64,000 bases of DNA from Aestuariicoccus sp032586235. Lineage in GTDB: Bacteria > Pseudomonadota > Alphaproteobacteria > Rhodobacterales > Rhodobacteraceae. Position numbers and translations under genes: made by a program. Under the pieces are notes generated by a model. It was not told where the DNA came from, ran no database searches, and saw only the letters and a list, made by a program, of their open reading frames with translations. The number at the start of each line of letters is the position of its first letter. Positions within the stretch are counted from its first letter, which is position 1. Where the stretch lies: contig NZ_JAWHTD010000002.1 of the NCBI RefSeq assembly GCF_032586235.1, positions 1 through 64,000 of the forward strand, in the 5' to 3' direction. Below are positions 27,947-36,021 of this stretch, one piece after another.

Positions 27947-28549
27947 TCAATCGTGGAGCGGCGAGACATAGCCTTCGCGGATCACATCCGCGTCGTAGGC
28001 CTTGCGGGCGAAGACCTCGCGCACCATGGGTTCGAAGTGTTCGAGCGGCAGGGCGTCGTAACCGGGGTCGAAGGACGACTGGTCCCAGCGTTCACAGAAT
28101 TCCGCGCAGCTTTGAAAGCACGGATGGTCGCGGAACCGGTCGCGCGCGTTGCGGTCCCACCCGTAGTGATGCCCGTAATAGAGCATTTGGAAGATGCCGT
28201 GATGTTCGACCACCCAGGCCACATCCCAGCGCACGAAGGGGCGGATCACCTCGGCCGAGAACCGGTCGTGGTTCTGCGGGGCCAGCCCGTCGCCGATGTC
28301 GTGCAAAAGCGCGCCGACGATCCAGTCGATATCCGCGCCGTCACGTTCGGCGCGGGTGGCGGCCTGAAGCCCGTGGGTCATGCGGGTGATCTTGTAGCCT
28401 TCGAGCGTGGTCTCGCCCTGCCGGCGCAATTCGTCCAGAATCCGGTCGGGGGTCAGCGACAGATACGGCTTTTCCAGCCGTTCGAGCAGCGCGTAATCCT
28501 CGGCGGTGCCATCCTTCATCTGGGTGAAACTGACGGTTTGATCGGCCAT
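27947..28549 (-). CDS. HD domain-containing protein (hydrolase or PhnZ-like oxygenase)
   Basis: A 200-residue HD-domain protein. Metal-binding residues are seen in MTHGLQAATRA, ALLHDIGDGLAPQNHDRFSAEVIRP and WVVEHHGIFQMLYYGHHYG. The extra histidines and the overall layout recall the HD-fold di-iron oxygenases (PhnZ, myo-inositol oxygenase) as well as plain phosphohydrolases. Which activity applies cannot be decided from sequence alone. The start at 28549 has AAAAGGGG about 7 bases upstream and was chosen over longer in-frame starts. Confidence 0.75.
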   Translation of the reverse strand: MADQTVSFTQMKDGTAEDYALLERLEKPYLSLTPDRILDELRRQGETTLEGYKITRMTHGLQAATRAERDGADIDWIVGALLHDIGDGLAPQNHDRFSAEVIRPFVRWDVAWVVEHHGIFQMLYYGHHYGWDRNARDRFRDHPCFQSCAEFCERWDQSSFDPGYDALPLEHFEPMVREVFARKAYDADVIREGYVSPLHD

Positions 28550-28857
28550 GACGCCCCCCTTTTCCCAATCTTCGCCGGGCTCCGCAGGGGACCCCGGCCC
28601 CTGTCCATCGGATAGCATGAGGCAACGGGGCGCAAGACCCGGTGGCCTCAGCGTCGCAGGCCGGGGCGGGGTCTTCTTGCCCGCGACCGACGCGCAAAGT
28701 GTCGTTTCGCTGCCGCATCGGGGCAATTCGCGGCGCATTTCCATTGTCAGACTTGGTGGAACGCGTCAGCATGCGCGCCAGAGGCCGGCCGGAATCCCCG
28801 GCGTCGGCCCGGACAATCGGAAATCCGGCGCAGCCCGGAAATAAAGGGAGAGACCTG

Positions 28858-29199
28858 ATGGGAAAGCGTGACGATCTGATCGCGAAATATGCCGACGACC
28901 TGCGCAACAAATGCGGCATGGAACCGGACATGGACCTGCTGACCAAGGTGACGATCGGCTGCGGCCCCGCGATCTACGACGCCGACGCGTCCACCGTTGC
29001 CGCAACCCAGCCCGGCGAGCTGGAGACCGTCAAGAACAACTTTCTCATCAAGAAGCTTGGCCTTGCCGACGGCCCCGAGCTGACGGATGCGATCAATTCG
29101 GTGATCGAAACCTATGGCCGTTCCGAGCGCGACAAGTACCGCGCGGTGGTCTATTACATGCTCACCAAGCACTTCGGCAAAGAGGCCGTCTACGGCTGA
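28858..29199 (+). CDS. DUF2853 family protein
   Basis: A 113-residue protein of the DUF2853 family, beginning MGKRDDLIAKYADDLRNKCG and ending YYMLTKHFGKEAVYG. It is small, soluble, charged and of unknown function. GGGAGAG upstream supports the ATG at 28858; the frame is open further upstream without a good start. It is monocistronic and followed by a terminator. Confidence 0.9.
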   Translation: MGKRDDLIAKYADDLRNKCGMEPDMDLLTKVTIGCGPAIYDADASTVAATQPGELETVKNNFLIKKLGLADGPELTDAINSVIETYGRSERDKYRAVVYYMLTKHFGKEAVYG

Positions 29200-29217
29200 C
29201 CGGCGCGTCCGGATCAC

Positions 29218-29247
29218 AAAAGGCCCCCGTTAAGGGGGTCTTTTTTT
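29218..29247 (+). terminator. rho-independent terminator of the DUF2853 gene
   Basis: CCCCC (29224-29228) pairs with GGGGG (29234-29238), extended by flanking A/G and T/C pairs, followed by a run of seven T at 29241-29247. Confidence 0.9.
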
Positions 29248-29448
29248 GTGCAAATTCGGCATAGTTTCGACTGGTATTCTCGGGACTTGGAATTTGCGGC
29301 AGGGCGCGATTTCGGCTATCCATGAGACACCGGCCAGAACGGCCCGGCCCAGAATTCTTTTCGCGTGTGGTGGGTAGAGAAACACGCGGGGTGATGGGGG
29401 TTTCGGGTGGTGCCGGAACCCCCTTTTTTCATGCGTGCGTCCGGGGTG

Positions 29449-29868
29449 TCAGCCCTCGATCCCGGCCATGTCGCAAAGGATCGCCCATTCCTTTGGCGTG
29501 ACCGGCTGCACCGACAGGCGAGAGTTGTTCACCAGCACCATGTCCGACAGCCGTTCGTCCGCCTTGATCTGGTCCAGCGTCACGGGCGTTTTCGCGGGCG
29601 ACAGCGCCTTGATGTCCACACATTCCCAGCGGTCGTCGTCCGTGGTGCTGTCGGGATGCGCCTCGGCGATCACCTCGATCGTGCCGACAATCGCCTTTTC
29701 CTTTTGCGAATGGTAGAAAAAGCCACGGTCGCCCACCGCCATCTCGCGCATGAAATTGCGCGCCTGGTAATTGCGCACACCATCCCATTCCTCGCCCGCG
29801 TCACCCTTGGCGACCTGGTTGTCCCAGCTCCAGGTCGAGGGTTCGGATTTGAAAAGCCAGTACTTCAT
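29449..29868 (-). CDS. EVE domain-containing protein
   Basis: A 139-residue single-domain EVE protein (PUA-like fold that reads modified bases). It begins MKYWLFKSEPSTWSWDNQ and contains the WDGVRNYQARNFMREM and GDRGFFYHSQ segments typical of the family. Stand-alone EVE proteins are widespread and bind modified nucleotides, but the cellular role is uncertain. The start overlaps the stop of the YciI gene (ATGA), so the two are coupled. Confidence 0.93.
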   Translation of the reverse strand: MKYWLFKSEPSTWSWDNQVAKGDAGEEWDGVRNYQARNFMREMAVGDRGFFYHSQKEKAIVGTIEVIAEAHPDSTTDDDRWECVDIKALSPAKTPVTLDQIKADERLSDMVLVNNSRLSVQPVTPKEWAILCDMAGIEG

Positions 29869-30140
29869 TTGCCGATCACCCGGTTCCAGTGCAACAGCTC
29901 GGCGCTGTCGAAGAGGCCCGCCTTGGCGTAAGGGTCGTTGTCGGCCCAATCCTGCGCGGCGGCCATGTCGGCCACGTCGAGCACGATCACGGACCCGACC
30001 ATCTGTTCCTCGGCATCGAGGATCGGGCCGGCCTGTTCGACGACGCCGGTGGCCTTGAGATAGGCCAGATGCGCCTCGCGGTTTTCTTTGCGGGTGGCGA
30101 GCGCGCCGGGTTTGTCCTTGGCGATCAGGGTGACGAGCAT
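29865..30140 (-). CDS. YciI family protein
   Basis: A 91-residue YciI-like protein (ferredoxin-like fold with a conserved histidine/aspartate pair). It has the HLAYLKATGVVEQAGPI and NDPYAKAGLFDS segments; the latter is the YciI hallmark. The start at 30140 gives the normal 7-base spacing from AGGAGG. An ATG two codons upstream (30146) overlaps the gpsA end and is too close to that site. It lies directly downstream of gpsA. Confidence 0.9.
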   Translation of the reverse strand: MLVTLIAKDKPGALATRKENREAHLAYLKATGVVEQAGPILDAEEQMVGSVIVLDVADMAAAQDWADNDPYAKAGLFDSAELLHWNRVIGK

Positions 30141-30142
30141 GG

Positions 30143-31102
30143 TCATTCCTCCTTGAGGGGTCTGGAAAGCAGGGCGCGCATCGCCTCTGGGACGCTGCGC
30201 TGGCCGGTGGTCAGCTGCGCCACCTCGGCGCAGATCGGCATGTCGAGGCTGCGGTCTTCGGCGATCCGCGCGACGGCGCGGGCGGTCGCAGCACCTTCGA
30301 CGGTGGCGGCCGGATCGAAATCCGCGTTTTGGCCCAACGCCAGGCCGAAGCGGTAATTGCGCGACAGATCCGACCCGCAGGTCAGCGCCAGATCGCCAAA
30401 GCCCGAGAGGCCCAGCAGGGTGTCCGGCTCTGCGCCGAAGGCATCGGCGAAACGCCGCATCTCGGCAAATCCGCGCGTCATCAGCGCAGCGCGGGCGCTG
30501 TCGCCCAGCCCAGAGCCGATGCAGGCCCCGCAGGCGATGGCGATCACGTTCTTAAGCGCGCCGCCCAGCTCCGCCCCTACCGGATCGGCGCTGCGATACA
30601 GCCGAAGCGTCGGAGTCGACAGCGCCACTTGCAGCGTCTTGGCCGCTTGCCGGTCGGTCGAAGCCAGCGTCAGGGCCGTGGGCAGGCCGATGGCGATGTC
30701 GGCGGCAAAGCTGGGTCCGGTCAGGACGGCGGCGGTCGCGTCGGGATGCGCGCGGGTGATAAGGCCTGTGGGGCCGATGCCGGCCTCCAGGTCGATGCCC
30801 TTGCAGCAGGCCACCAGGTGTTGACCCGGGGTCTGTGGCATCTGCGCCAGAAGGCCCGAAAGCTGCTGCATCGGCACTGCCAGCAGCAGGATGTCCGCCG
30901 CGCAGGCAACGTTCAGATCGCTGGTGGGCGTGATGCTGTCGGGCAGGCGCACATCGGGCAGGCGCGGGTTGCTGCGGTCGGCGGTCATGGCGGCGGCCTG
31001 ATCGGGGTTGCGCGCCCACAGGGCGACGGGCGTTCCGCCCCGCGCCAGCGCCACGGCCAGAGCGGTGCCGAAAGCCCCCGCGCCCAGAACAGACAGGCTC
31101 AT
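30143..31102 (-). CDS. gpsA: glycerol-3-phosphate dehydrogenase [NAD(P)+]
   Basis: The 319-residue soluble biosynthetic enzyme that reduces dihydroxyacetone phosphate to sn-glycerol 3-phosphate for phospholipids. The NAD(P) motif is GAGAFGTALAVALARGG near the N-terminus, and GPSFAADIAIGLPTAL and the active-site lysine segment GALKNVIAIACG are present. It overlaps the upstream tsaD stop by ATGA. It is distinct from the membrane GlpD at the other end of the window, which runs the opposite reaction in catabolism. Confidence 0.96.
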   Translation of the reverse strand: MSLSVLGAGAFGTALAVALARGGTPVALWARNPDQAAAMTADRSNPRLPDVRLPDSITPTSDLNVACAADILLLAVPMQQLSGLLAQMPQTPGQHLVACCKGIDLEAGIGPTGLITRAHPDATAAVLTGPSFAADIAIGLPTALTLASTDRQAAKTLQVALSTPTLRLYRSADPVGAELGGALKNVIAIACGACIGSGLGDSARAALMTRGFAEMRRFADAFGAEPDTLLGLSGFGDLALTCGSDLSRNYRFGLALGQNADFDPAATVEGAATARAVARIAEDRSLDMPICAEVAQLTTGQRSVPEAMRALLSRPLKEE

Positions 31103-32181
31103 GCCTTGGCCCCTTTCTTGCCCGACCCGACCAGCGGCGCCGCGTTCTGATCCAGCGGCCAGCGCGGGCGCGCCACAAGGGTCATGTCGTCCCGGTGCCC
31201 GGCGGCGAAAAGCTCGGCCCCGGCCCAGGCGATCATCGCCGCGTTGTCGGTGCAGAGCGCCAGCGGCGGCGCAACGAAGCGTACGTCATGCTCGGCGCAA
31301 AGGTCCTGCATCGCCGCCCGGATCGGCCCGTTGGCGGCCACGCCTCCGGCGATTGCAAAGCCCGGTGTCTTCGGGTTTTCGTCCAGGTAAAGCGCCAGCG
31401 CGCGGCGGGTCTTTTCGGCTAGCACGTCGCGCACGGCGGCCTGGAACCCGGCGCAGAGATCGGCGCGGTCCTGCACATGCAGGCCGCCCTGGTCCGCGAC
31501 CAGCGCGTCGCGCTGGCGCAGCAGCGCGGTCTTCAAACCCGAGAACGACAGATCGCAGCCCGGCCGGTCCAGCAGCGGTCGGGGGAAGCGGAACCGCGCC
31601 GGATCGCCGTCCCGCGCCGCCGCCTCGACCGACGGCCCGCCGGGCTGCGGCAGCCCGAGGATGCGCGCGGTCTTGTCGAACGCCTCGCCCGGGGCGTCAT
31701 CGATGGTGCCGCCGAGGCGGGTGAAATCCTCGGCCCCGCGCACGATCAGGAACTGGCAATGCCCGCCGGACACCAGCAGCATCAGGTAGGGATAGGTCAT
31801 GTCGTCGGTCAGTCGCGGCGTCAGCGCGTGTCCCGCCAGGTGGTTGACCCCGATCAGCGGCTTGCCCAGCCCGGTGGCCAGCCCCTTGGCCAGCATCACG
31901 CCCGACAGCACCCCGCCGATCAGCCCCGGACCGGCGGTCACGGCGATGGCGTCGAGATCGGCCAGTGTCACGCCCGCCTGCGCCAGCGCCTGCTCGACCG
32001 CCAGATCCAGCTTCTCGGCATGGGCGCGGGCGGCGATCTCGGGCACCACACCTCCAAAGGCCGCGTGCAGCTCGGTCTGGCCCATGACGACCGAGGCCAG
32101 CACCGCGCGCCCGCGCAGGACGGCGGCGGCGGTGTCGTCACAGCTGCTTTCCAGGCCGAGGATGGTGAGAGGCGGGGCCAT
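31099..32181 (-). CDS. tsaD: tRNA N6-adenosine threonylcarbamoyltransferase TsaD
   Basis: The 360-residue essential enzyme that transfers the threonylcarbamoyl group to A37 of ANN-reading tRNAs, with TsaB and TsaE. ILGLESSCDDTAAAVL at the N-terminus, HAEKLDLAVEQAL, and the metal-binding NHLAGHALTPRL (HxxxH) are visible. The start at 32181 was chosen because it begins the conserved ILGLESSCD block; the frame is open far upstream. It is divergent from hemD and cotranscribed with gpsA, a common alphaproteobacterial arrangement. Confidence 0.97.
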   Translation of the reverse strand: MAPPLTILGLESSCDDTAAAVLRGRAVLASVVMGQTELHAAFGGVVPEIAARAHAEKLDLAVEQALAQAGVTLADLDAIAVTAGPGLIGGVLSGVMLAKGLATGLGKPLIGVNHLAGHALTPRLTDDMTYPYLMLLVSGGHCQFLIVRGAEDFTRLGGTIDDAPGEAFDKTARILGLPQPGGPSVEAAARDGDPARFRFPRPLLDRPGCDLSFSGLKTALLRQRDALVADQGGLHVQDRADLCAGFQAAVRDVLAEKTRRALALYLDENPKTPGFAIAGGVAANGPIRAAMQDLCAEHDVRFVAPPLALCTDNAAMIAWAGAELFAAGHRDDMTLVARPRWPLDQNAAPLVGSGKKGAKA

Positions 32182-32253
32182 TTGACTTTCCGTTGCGCCA
32201 GTGCAGGCTTGCAGGTACCACCAGAGTATACGCCCCACAATCCCGGAGCGTCG

Positions 32254-32994
32254 ATGGCCCGGCCCGACCCCATTCTGCTGATGACCCGCCCGCAAGCGGC
32301 GTCCGAGACCTTTGTGCAGGCGCTGCGTGACGCGGGCGTGACCGGGTTCCGCGCGGTGGTTTCGCCGCTGATGGCGGCGCGCACCAACGGGCGGTTGCCG
32401 GACATGGACGGCTTCGGCGGGCTGATCTTCACCTCGGCCAACGGCGTGCACAGCTATGGTGTGCTGGGCGGGCGGACCGATCTGCCCGCGTTCTGCGTCG
32501 GGCAGGCGACGGCGCGGGTGGCCGAAGAGATCGGGCTGACGGCGGTGTCCGCCGACGGCGACGCCGATGCGCTGGTGGATATGATCCTGCAACGCCGCCC
32601 CAAGGGCCGTCTGCTGCATGTCCGGGGCGCGCATTCCCGCGGCGCCGTGGCGGACCGGCTGCGGGCGTCGGGCCTGGACGCGCAGGAGGTGATCGCCTAC
32701 GACCAGCCGCTCTTGCCGCTGACCGACGACGCCCGCGCGGCGCTGGACGGCGCGGCTCCGGTCGTGGTGCCGTTGTTTTCGCCCCGCACGGCGCAGCATC
32801 TTTCCGCACAAAATTTGGGCAAAGCGCCGATCTATGTCGCCGCGATCAGCCAGACAGTGGCCGACGCGGTCCCCGCGGCCTATGTCACTATGCTGGAAAC
32901 CGCGGCCGCCCCGAACGCGAACGCGATGCGGGAGGCTGTGAGAAAACTGCTGTCCGCTGCGGCAAAGCTTGAGGACCGGGGTGGTGCGCAGTAA
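32254..32994 (+). CDS. hemD: uroporphyrinogen-III synthase
   Basis: A 246-residue HemD-type protein that closes hydroxymethylbilane to uroporphyrinogen III. It begins with LLMTRPQAASETFVQAL, and has GLIFTSANGVHSYG and VRGAHSRGAVADRL, weakly conserved as usual for HemD. The ATG at 32254 is preceded by GGAG. Context supports the call: tsaD and gpsA are divergent and Mic60/hemY follow, as in other Alphaproteobacteria. Confidence 0.9.
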   Translation: MARPDPILLMTRPQAASETFVQALRDAGVTGFRAVVSPLMAARTNGRLPDMDGFGGLIFTSANGVHSYGVLGGRTDLPAFCVGQATARVAEEIGLTAVSADGDADALVDMILQRRPKGRLLHVRGAHSRGAVADRLRASGLDAQEVIAYDQPLLPLTDDARAALDGAAPVVVPLFSPRTAQHLSAQNLGKAPIYVAAISQTVADAVPAAYVTMLETAAAPNANAMREAVRKLLSAAAKLEDRGGAQ

Positions 32995-32997
32995 GGT

Positions 32998-33023
32998 CGA
33001 TTGTCAGTCGGATTAGACAATCG
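32998..33023 (+). other. perfect 8-bp inverted repeat between hemD and the Mic60-like gene
   Basis: CGATTGTC (32998-33005) and GACAATCG (33016-33023), separated by 10 bases, fill most of the 53-base intercistronic gap. It could be an mRNA hairpin or a protein-binding palindrome; it has only a short T-run after it. Confidence 0.5.
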
Positions 33024-33047
33024 TTTGAGATTCGGAAGGGTGGATAC

Positions 33048-34463
33048 GTGGCAACACCGGACAAGTCCAAGGAAAATCCAGAGAACGCGACCGACGAAAC
33101 CGGCGCTGCCCCCGACGAAAAAGAGCTGAACCCAGAGACGATTCCGGACGCTGTTGTCGTTCCGGAGGAGCCCCAGTCAGACGACACGCCAGACGACGCC
33201 CCCCAGGAAGAGCCTCAATCTGAGGGCGAATCGGCGGAGGCTGAGACTGGCGAAGACGTGACCTCGCAAGAAGAGGGCGAAGGGGAAGAGGCCACGGCGG
33301 AAGAGCCAGGAGAGTCGGAGACATCCGGGACAGAAACGGACGAACCCGCAGAGGCCGCCGACGATACCGGGGCCGCGCAAGACGATCTGACCCAGGACGA
33401 GGCCGAGCCGGAGCCGGCCGCCGACACACCCGAACCCGAGCCCGCCGCCCCGAAGGTCGTCGAGCGCGAAACCGTGGTGCGCAAGGGTGGCTTTGCTCCG
33501 ATGGTTCTGGGCGGTGTGGTCGCGGCGGCGCTGGGCTTTTTCGCCTCGCCTGTGCTCCGCGATAGCCTGCCGTTCCTGGCCCCGCCGCCAGACCCGTTTC
33601 AGGACGAAGCGCGCAGCGCACTGGCAGATCAGGCCGGGGCGATCGAAGCGCTGGAAGGCCGGATCGGAGAGGTGTCCGGCGCGGTTGGCGCGATCGACCT
33701 CAGCGGGCTGGAGGGATCGGTAGGCGATCTGACGGCGCGGTTCGATGCGGTCGACGGCCGGCTCGCCGAGCTTTCGGATCAGATCGCCGGTTACGGCGAC
33801 CGCCTGACCGCGCTGGAAAAAGAGCCGATGACCGAGGCCGTTTCGCCCGAGGCCATAGCGGCCTACGAGCGCGAGCTGGACGCGCTCCGCAGCGCCGTCG
33901 AAACCCAGCGCGCCGAGATCGAGAATATCGCTGCCGAGGCCGTCGCCGCCGAACAGAGCGCCAGCGCGCAGGCCGGTGTGGCGCAGGCCCGCGCGTCCCT
34001 GGCGCAGGTCAGCACTGCGCTGCAAGACGGCGACCCCTTCGGCCCGGCGCTGAACACCCTGACGTCGCAAGGCGTGGCGGTGCCCGATGCGCTCGCCTCG
34101 GTCGCGGCGGACGGGGTGCCGACCCTGACCGCGCTTGTCGCCGATTTCCCCGATCTCGCCCGCGACGCGCTGACCGCCGCGCGCAGCGGCGCCGAGGCCG
34201 ACGGCGGCGGGCTGGGCGCGTTCCTTCAGCGTCAGCTGGGCGCGCGGTCGGTCACCCCGCGCGAAGGCGACGATCCCGACGCCGTGCTGTCACGGGCCGA
34301 GGCTGCGGCCAAGGCCGGCGATCTTGGCGGCGCGCTGGACGAACTGGCAAAGCTGCCCGAACCGGCGCAGGCGGTCATGGCCGATTGGATGGGCCGGGCG
34401 CAGGCGCGCCGGGCGGCGCTCGAGGCGGCAAGCGGCCTCGCGCAAGAACTGAACCAGGAATAA
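33048..34463 (+). CDS. Mic60/mitofilin-like membrane protein (COG4223)
   Basis: A 471-residue protein placed between hemD and hemY, where the alphaproteobacterial Mic60 homolog is found. The first 140 residues are very acidic and rich in Glu, Pro and Ala. One membrane helix follows at about 149-168 (PMVLGGVVAAALGFFASPV), then a long coiled-coil-rich periplasmic part (about 185-320) and a helical C-terminal domain. Bacterial Mic60 is known to shape intracytoplasmic or inner membranes. The start is a GTG at 33048 with GGAAGGG upstream. The call rests on architecture and position; residue-level mitofilin similarity could not be tested. Confidence 0.8.
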   Translation: MATPDKSKENPENATDETGAAPDEKELNPETIPDAVVVPEEPQSDDTPDDAPQEEPQSEGESAEAETGEDVTSQEEGEGEEATAEEPGESETSGTETDEPAEAADDTGAAQDDLTQDEAEPEPAADTPEPEPAAPKVVERETVVRKGGFAPMVLGGVVAAALGFFASPVLRDSLPFLAPPPDPFQDEARSALADQAGAIEALEGRIGEVSGAVGAIDLSGLEGSVGDLTARFDAVDGRLAELSDQIAGYGDRLTALEKEPMTEAVSPEAIAAYERELDALRSAVETQRAEIENIAAEAVAAEQSASAQAGVAQARASLAQVSTALQDGDPFGPALNTLTSQGVAVPDALASVAADGVPTLTALVADFPDLARDALTAARSGAEADGGGLGAFLQRQLGARSVTPREGDDPDAVLSRAEAAAKAGDLGGALDELAKLPEPAQAVMADWMGRAQARRAALEAASGLAQELNQE

Positions 34464-34473
34464 GGGTCGAACC

Positions 34474-35973
34474 ATGCTTTGGTCGCTGATTAAGATTATC
34501 CTTTTCGTGGCGCTGGTTGCGGCGCTGACCCTTGGCGCGGGCTATCTGATGGAAAGCCAGGGCGGTGTGCAGATCACCGTCGCCGGCACCGAATACACGC
34601 TTGGTCCCCTGCAATCGGTGATGGCCGCACTGGTGCTGGTGGTCGCGGTCTGGGTGTTCTTCAAGCTGTTTTCGCTGCTGATCGCCATCCTGAAATTCAT
34701 CAACGGCGACGAGACCGCGATCTCGCGCTACTTCGACCGTAACCGCGAGCGCAAGGGCTTCCAGGCACTGAGCGAAGGGCTGATGGCGCTGGCCTCGGGC
34801 GAGGGGCGGCTGGCCATGGCCAAGGCCACCAAGGCCGAGAAATACCTGCACAAGCCCGAGCTGACCGATCTGATCACCGCGCAGGCCGCGGAAATGGTGG
34901 GCGACCGCAAGAAGGCCGAAGAGGTCTACAAACGGCTGGTGCAGCGCGACGAGACGCGCTTTGTCGGCGTGCGGGGCCTGATGAAGCAAAAGCTCGAGGC
35001 GGGCGATACCGACACCGCGCTGAAGCTGGCCGAGCGGGCGTTCGCCATCCGACCCAAGCACGAGGAAGTCCAGAACACCCTGCTGCAGTTGCAGGCCAAG
35101 GAGGCCGACTGGGCCGGTGCCCGCAAGACGCTGGCGGCCAAGCTCAAGCACGGAGCGCTGCCGCGCGACGTCTATCGCCGCCGCGATGCGGTGCTGGCGC
35201 TGTCCGAGGCCAAGGACATCTTTGACGAGGGCAAGTCTATCGAGGCGCGCGAGGCGGCCATCGCGGCGAACAAGGCCTCGCCCGACCTGATCCCGGCGGC
35301 CTCGCTCGCGGCGCGGTCCTATGTGGCGAACAACCGCCCCAAGAACGCCATTCGTCTTCTCAAGAAGGCATGGGAAGTGCAGCCGCATCCCGACCTCGCC
35401 GCCGCCTTTGCCGAGATCGTGCCGGACGAGACCCCGCAGGACCGGCTCAAGCGGTTCCGCCAGTTGACGGCGATCAACCCCGATCACCGCGAAACGCGGC
35501 TGCTGCTGGCCGAACTTAACCTCGCCGCCGAGGATTTCCCGGGCGCGCGCCGCGCGATCGGGGACTTGGCCGAACACGACCCGGATTCGCGCGCGCTGAC
35601 GATCATGGCGGCGATCGAACGGGGCGAGGGCGCGTCCGAACAGGTGGTGCGCGGCTGGCTGGCCAAGGCGCTGACCTCGCCGCGCGGGCCGCAGTGGGTC
35701 TGCGACAAGTGCAACAACATCCACGCGGAGTGGACGCCGATCTGCAACAATTGCGGCAGCTTCGACACGCTGTCGTGGAAGAGCCCGCCGCAGAATGAAT
35801 CCATCCTGCCCGGCGGGGCCGAAATGCTGCCGCTGATCATCGGCGCCATCGAGGACAAGAGCGAAGAGCCCGCCCCGGAACCGGAGGCAGAGGTTCTGAC
35901 CCCCAATCCGCCCGAGGTGGAAGACGCAGAAACCGTCGACGAGCCCAAGGAAGAGGCGGCCAAGACCGCCTGA
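34474..35973 (+). CDS. hemY: HemY-type tetratricopeptide membrane protein
   Basis: A 499-residue HemY N-domain protein. Two membrane helices lie at about 5-22 and 43-66, followed by TPR-like helices from about 100 to 395. A zinc-ribbon-like motif is at about 408-430 (CDKCNN, then CNNCGS) near the C-terminus, as in LapB/YciM-type proteins. The last 60 residues are acidic. The name comes from association with heme genes; the precise function is not established and it is not the protoporphyrinogen oxidase also called HemY. It starts 10 bases after the Mic60-like gene. Confidence 0.92.
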   Translation: MLWSLIKIILFVALVAALTLGAGYLMESQGGVQITVAGTEYTLGPLQSVMAALVLVVAVWVFFKLFSLLIAILKFINGDETAISRYFDRNRERKGFQALSEGLMALASGEGRLAMAKATKAEKYLHKPELTDLITAQAAEMVGDRKKAEEVYKRLVQRDETRFVGVRGLMKQKLEAGDTDTALKLAERAFAIRPKHEEVQNTLLQLQAKEADWAGARKTLAAKLKHGALPRDVYRRRDAVLALSEAKDIFDEGKSIEAREAAIAANKASPDLIPAASLAARSYVANNRPKNAIRLLKKAWEVQPHPDLAAAFAEIVPDETPQDRLKRFRQLTAINPDHRETRLLLAELNLAAEDFPGARRAIGDLAEHDPDSRALTIMAAIERGEGASEQVVRGWLAKALTSPRGPQWVCDKCNNIHAEWTPICNNCGSFDTLSWKSPPQNESILPGGAEMLPLIIGAIEDKSEEPAPEPEAEVLTPNPPEVEDAETVDEPKEEAAKTA

Positions 35974-35984
35974 CCCCGGGCGCG

Positions 35985-36000
35985 GCCCCGCCTGCGGGGC
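35985..36000 (+). other. short GC hairpin after hemY
   Basis: GCCCCGC (35985-35991) pairs with GCGGGGC (35994-36000). There is no T-tract, so termination between hemY and xylB is uncertain. Confidence 0.4.
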
Positions 36001-36021
36001 AAGCGAAGGAAAGACACGCGC

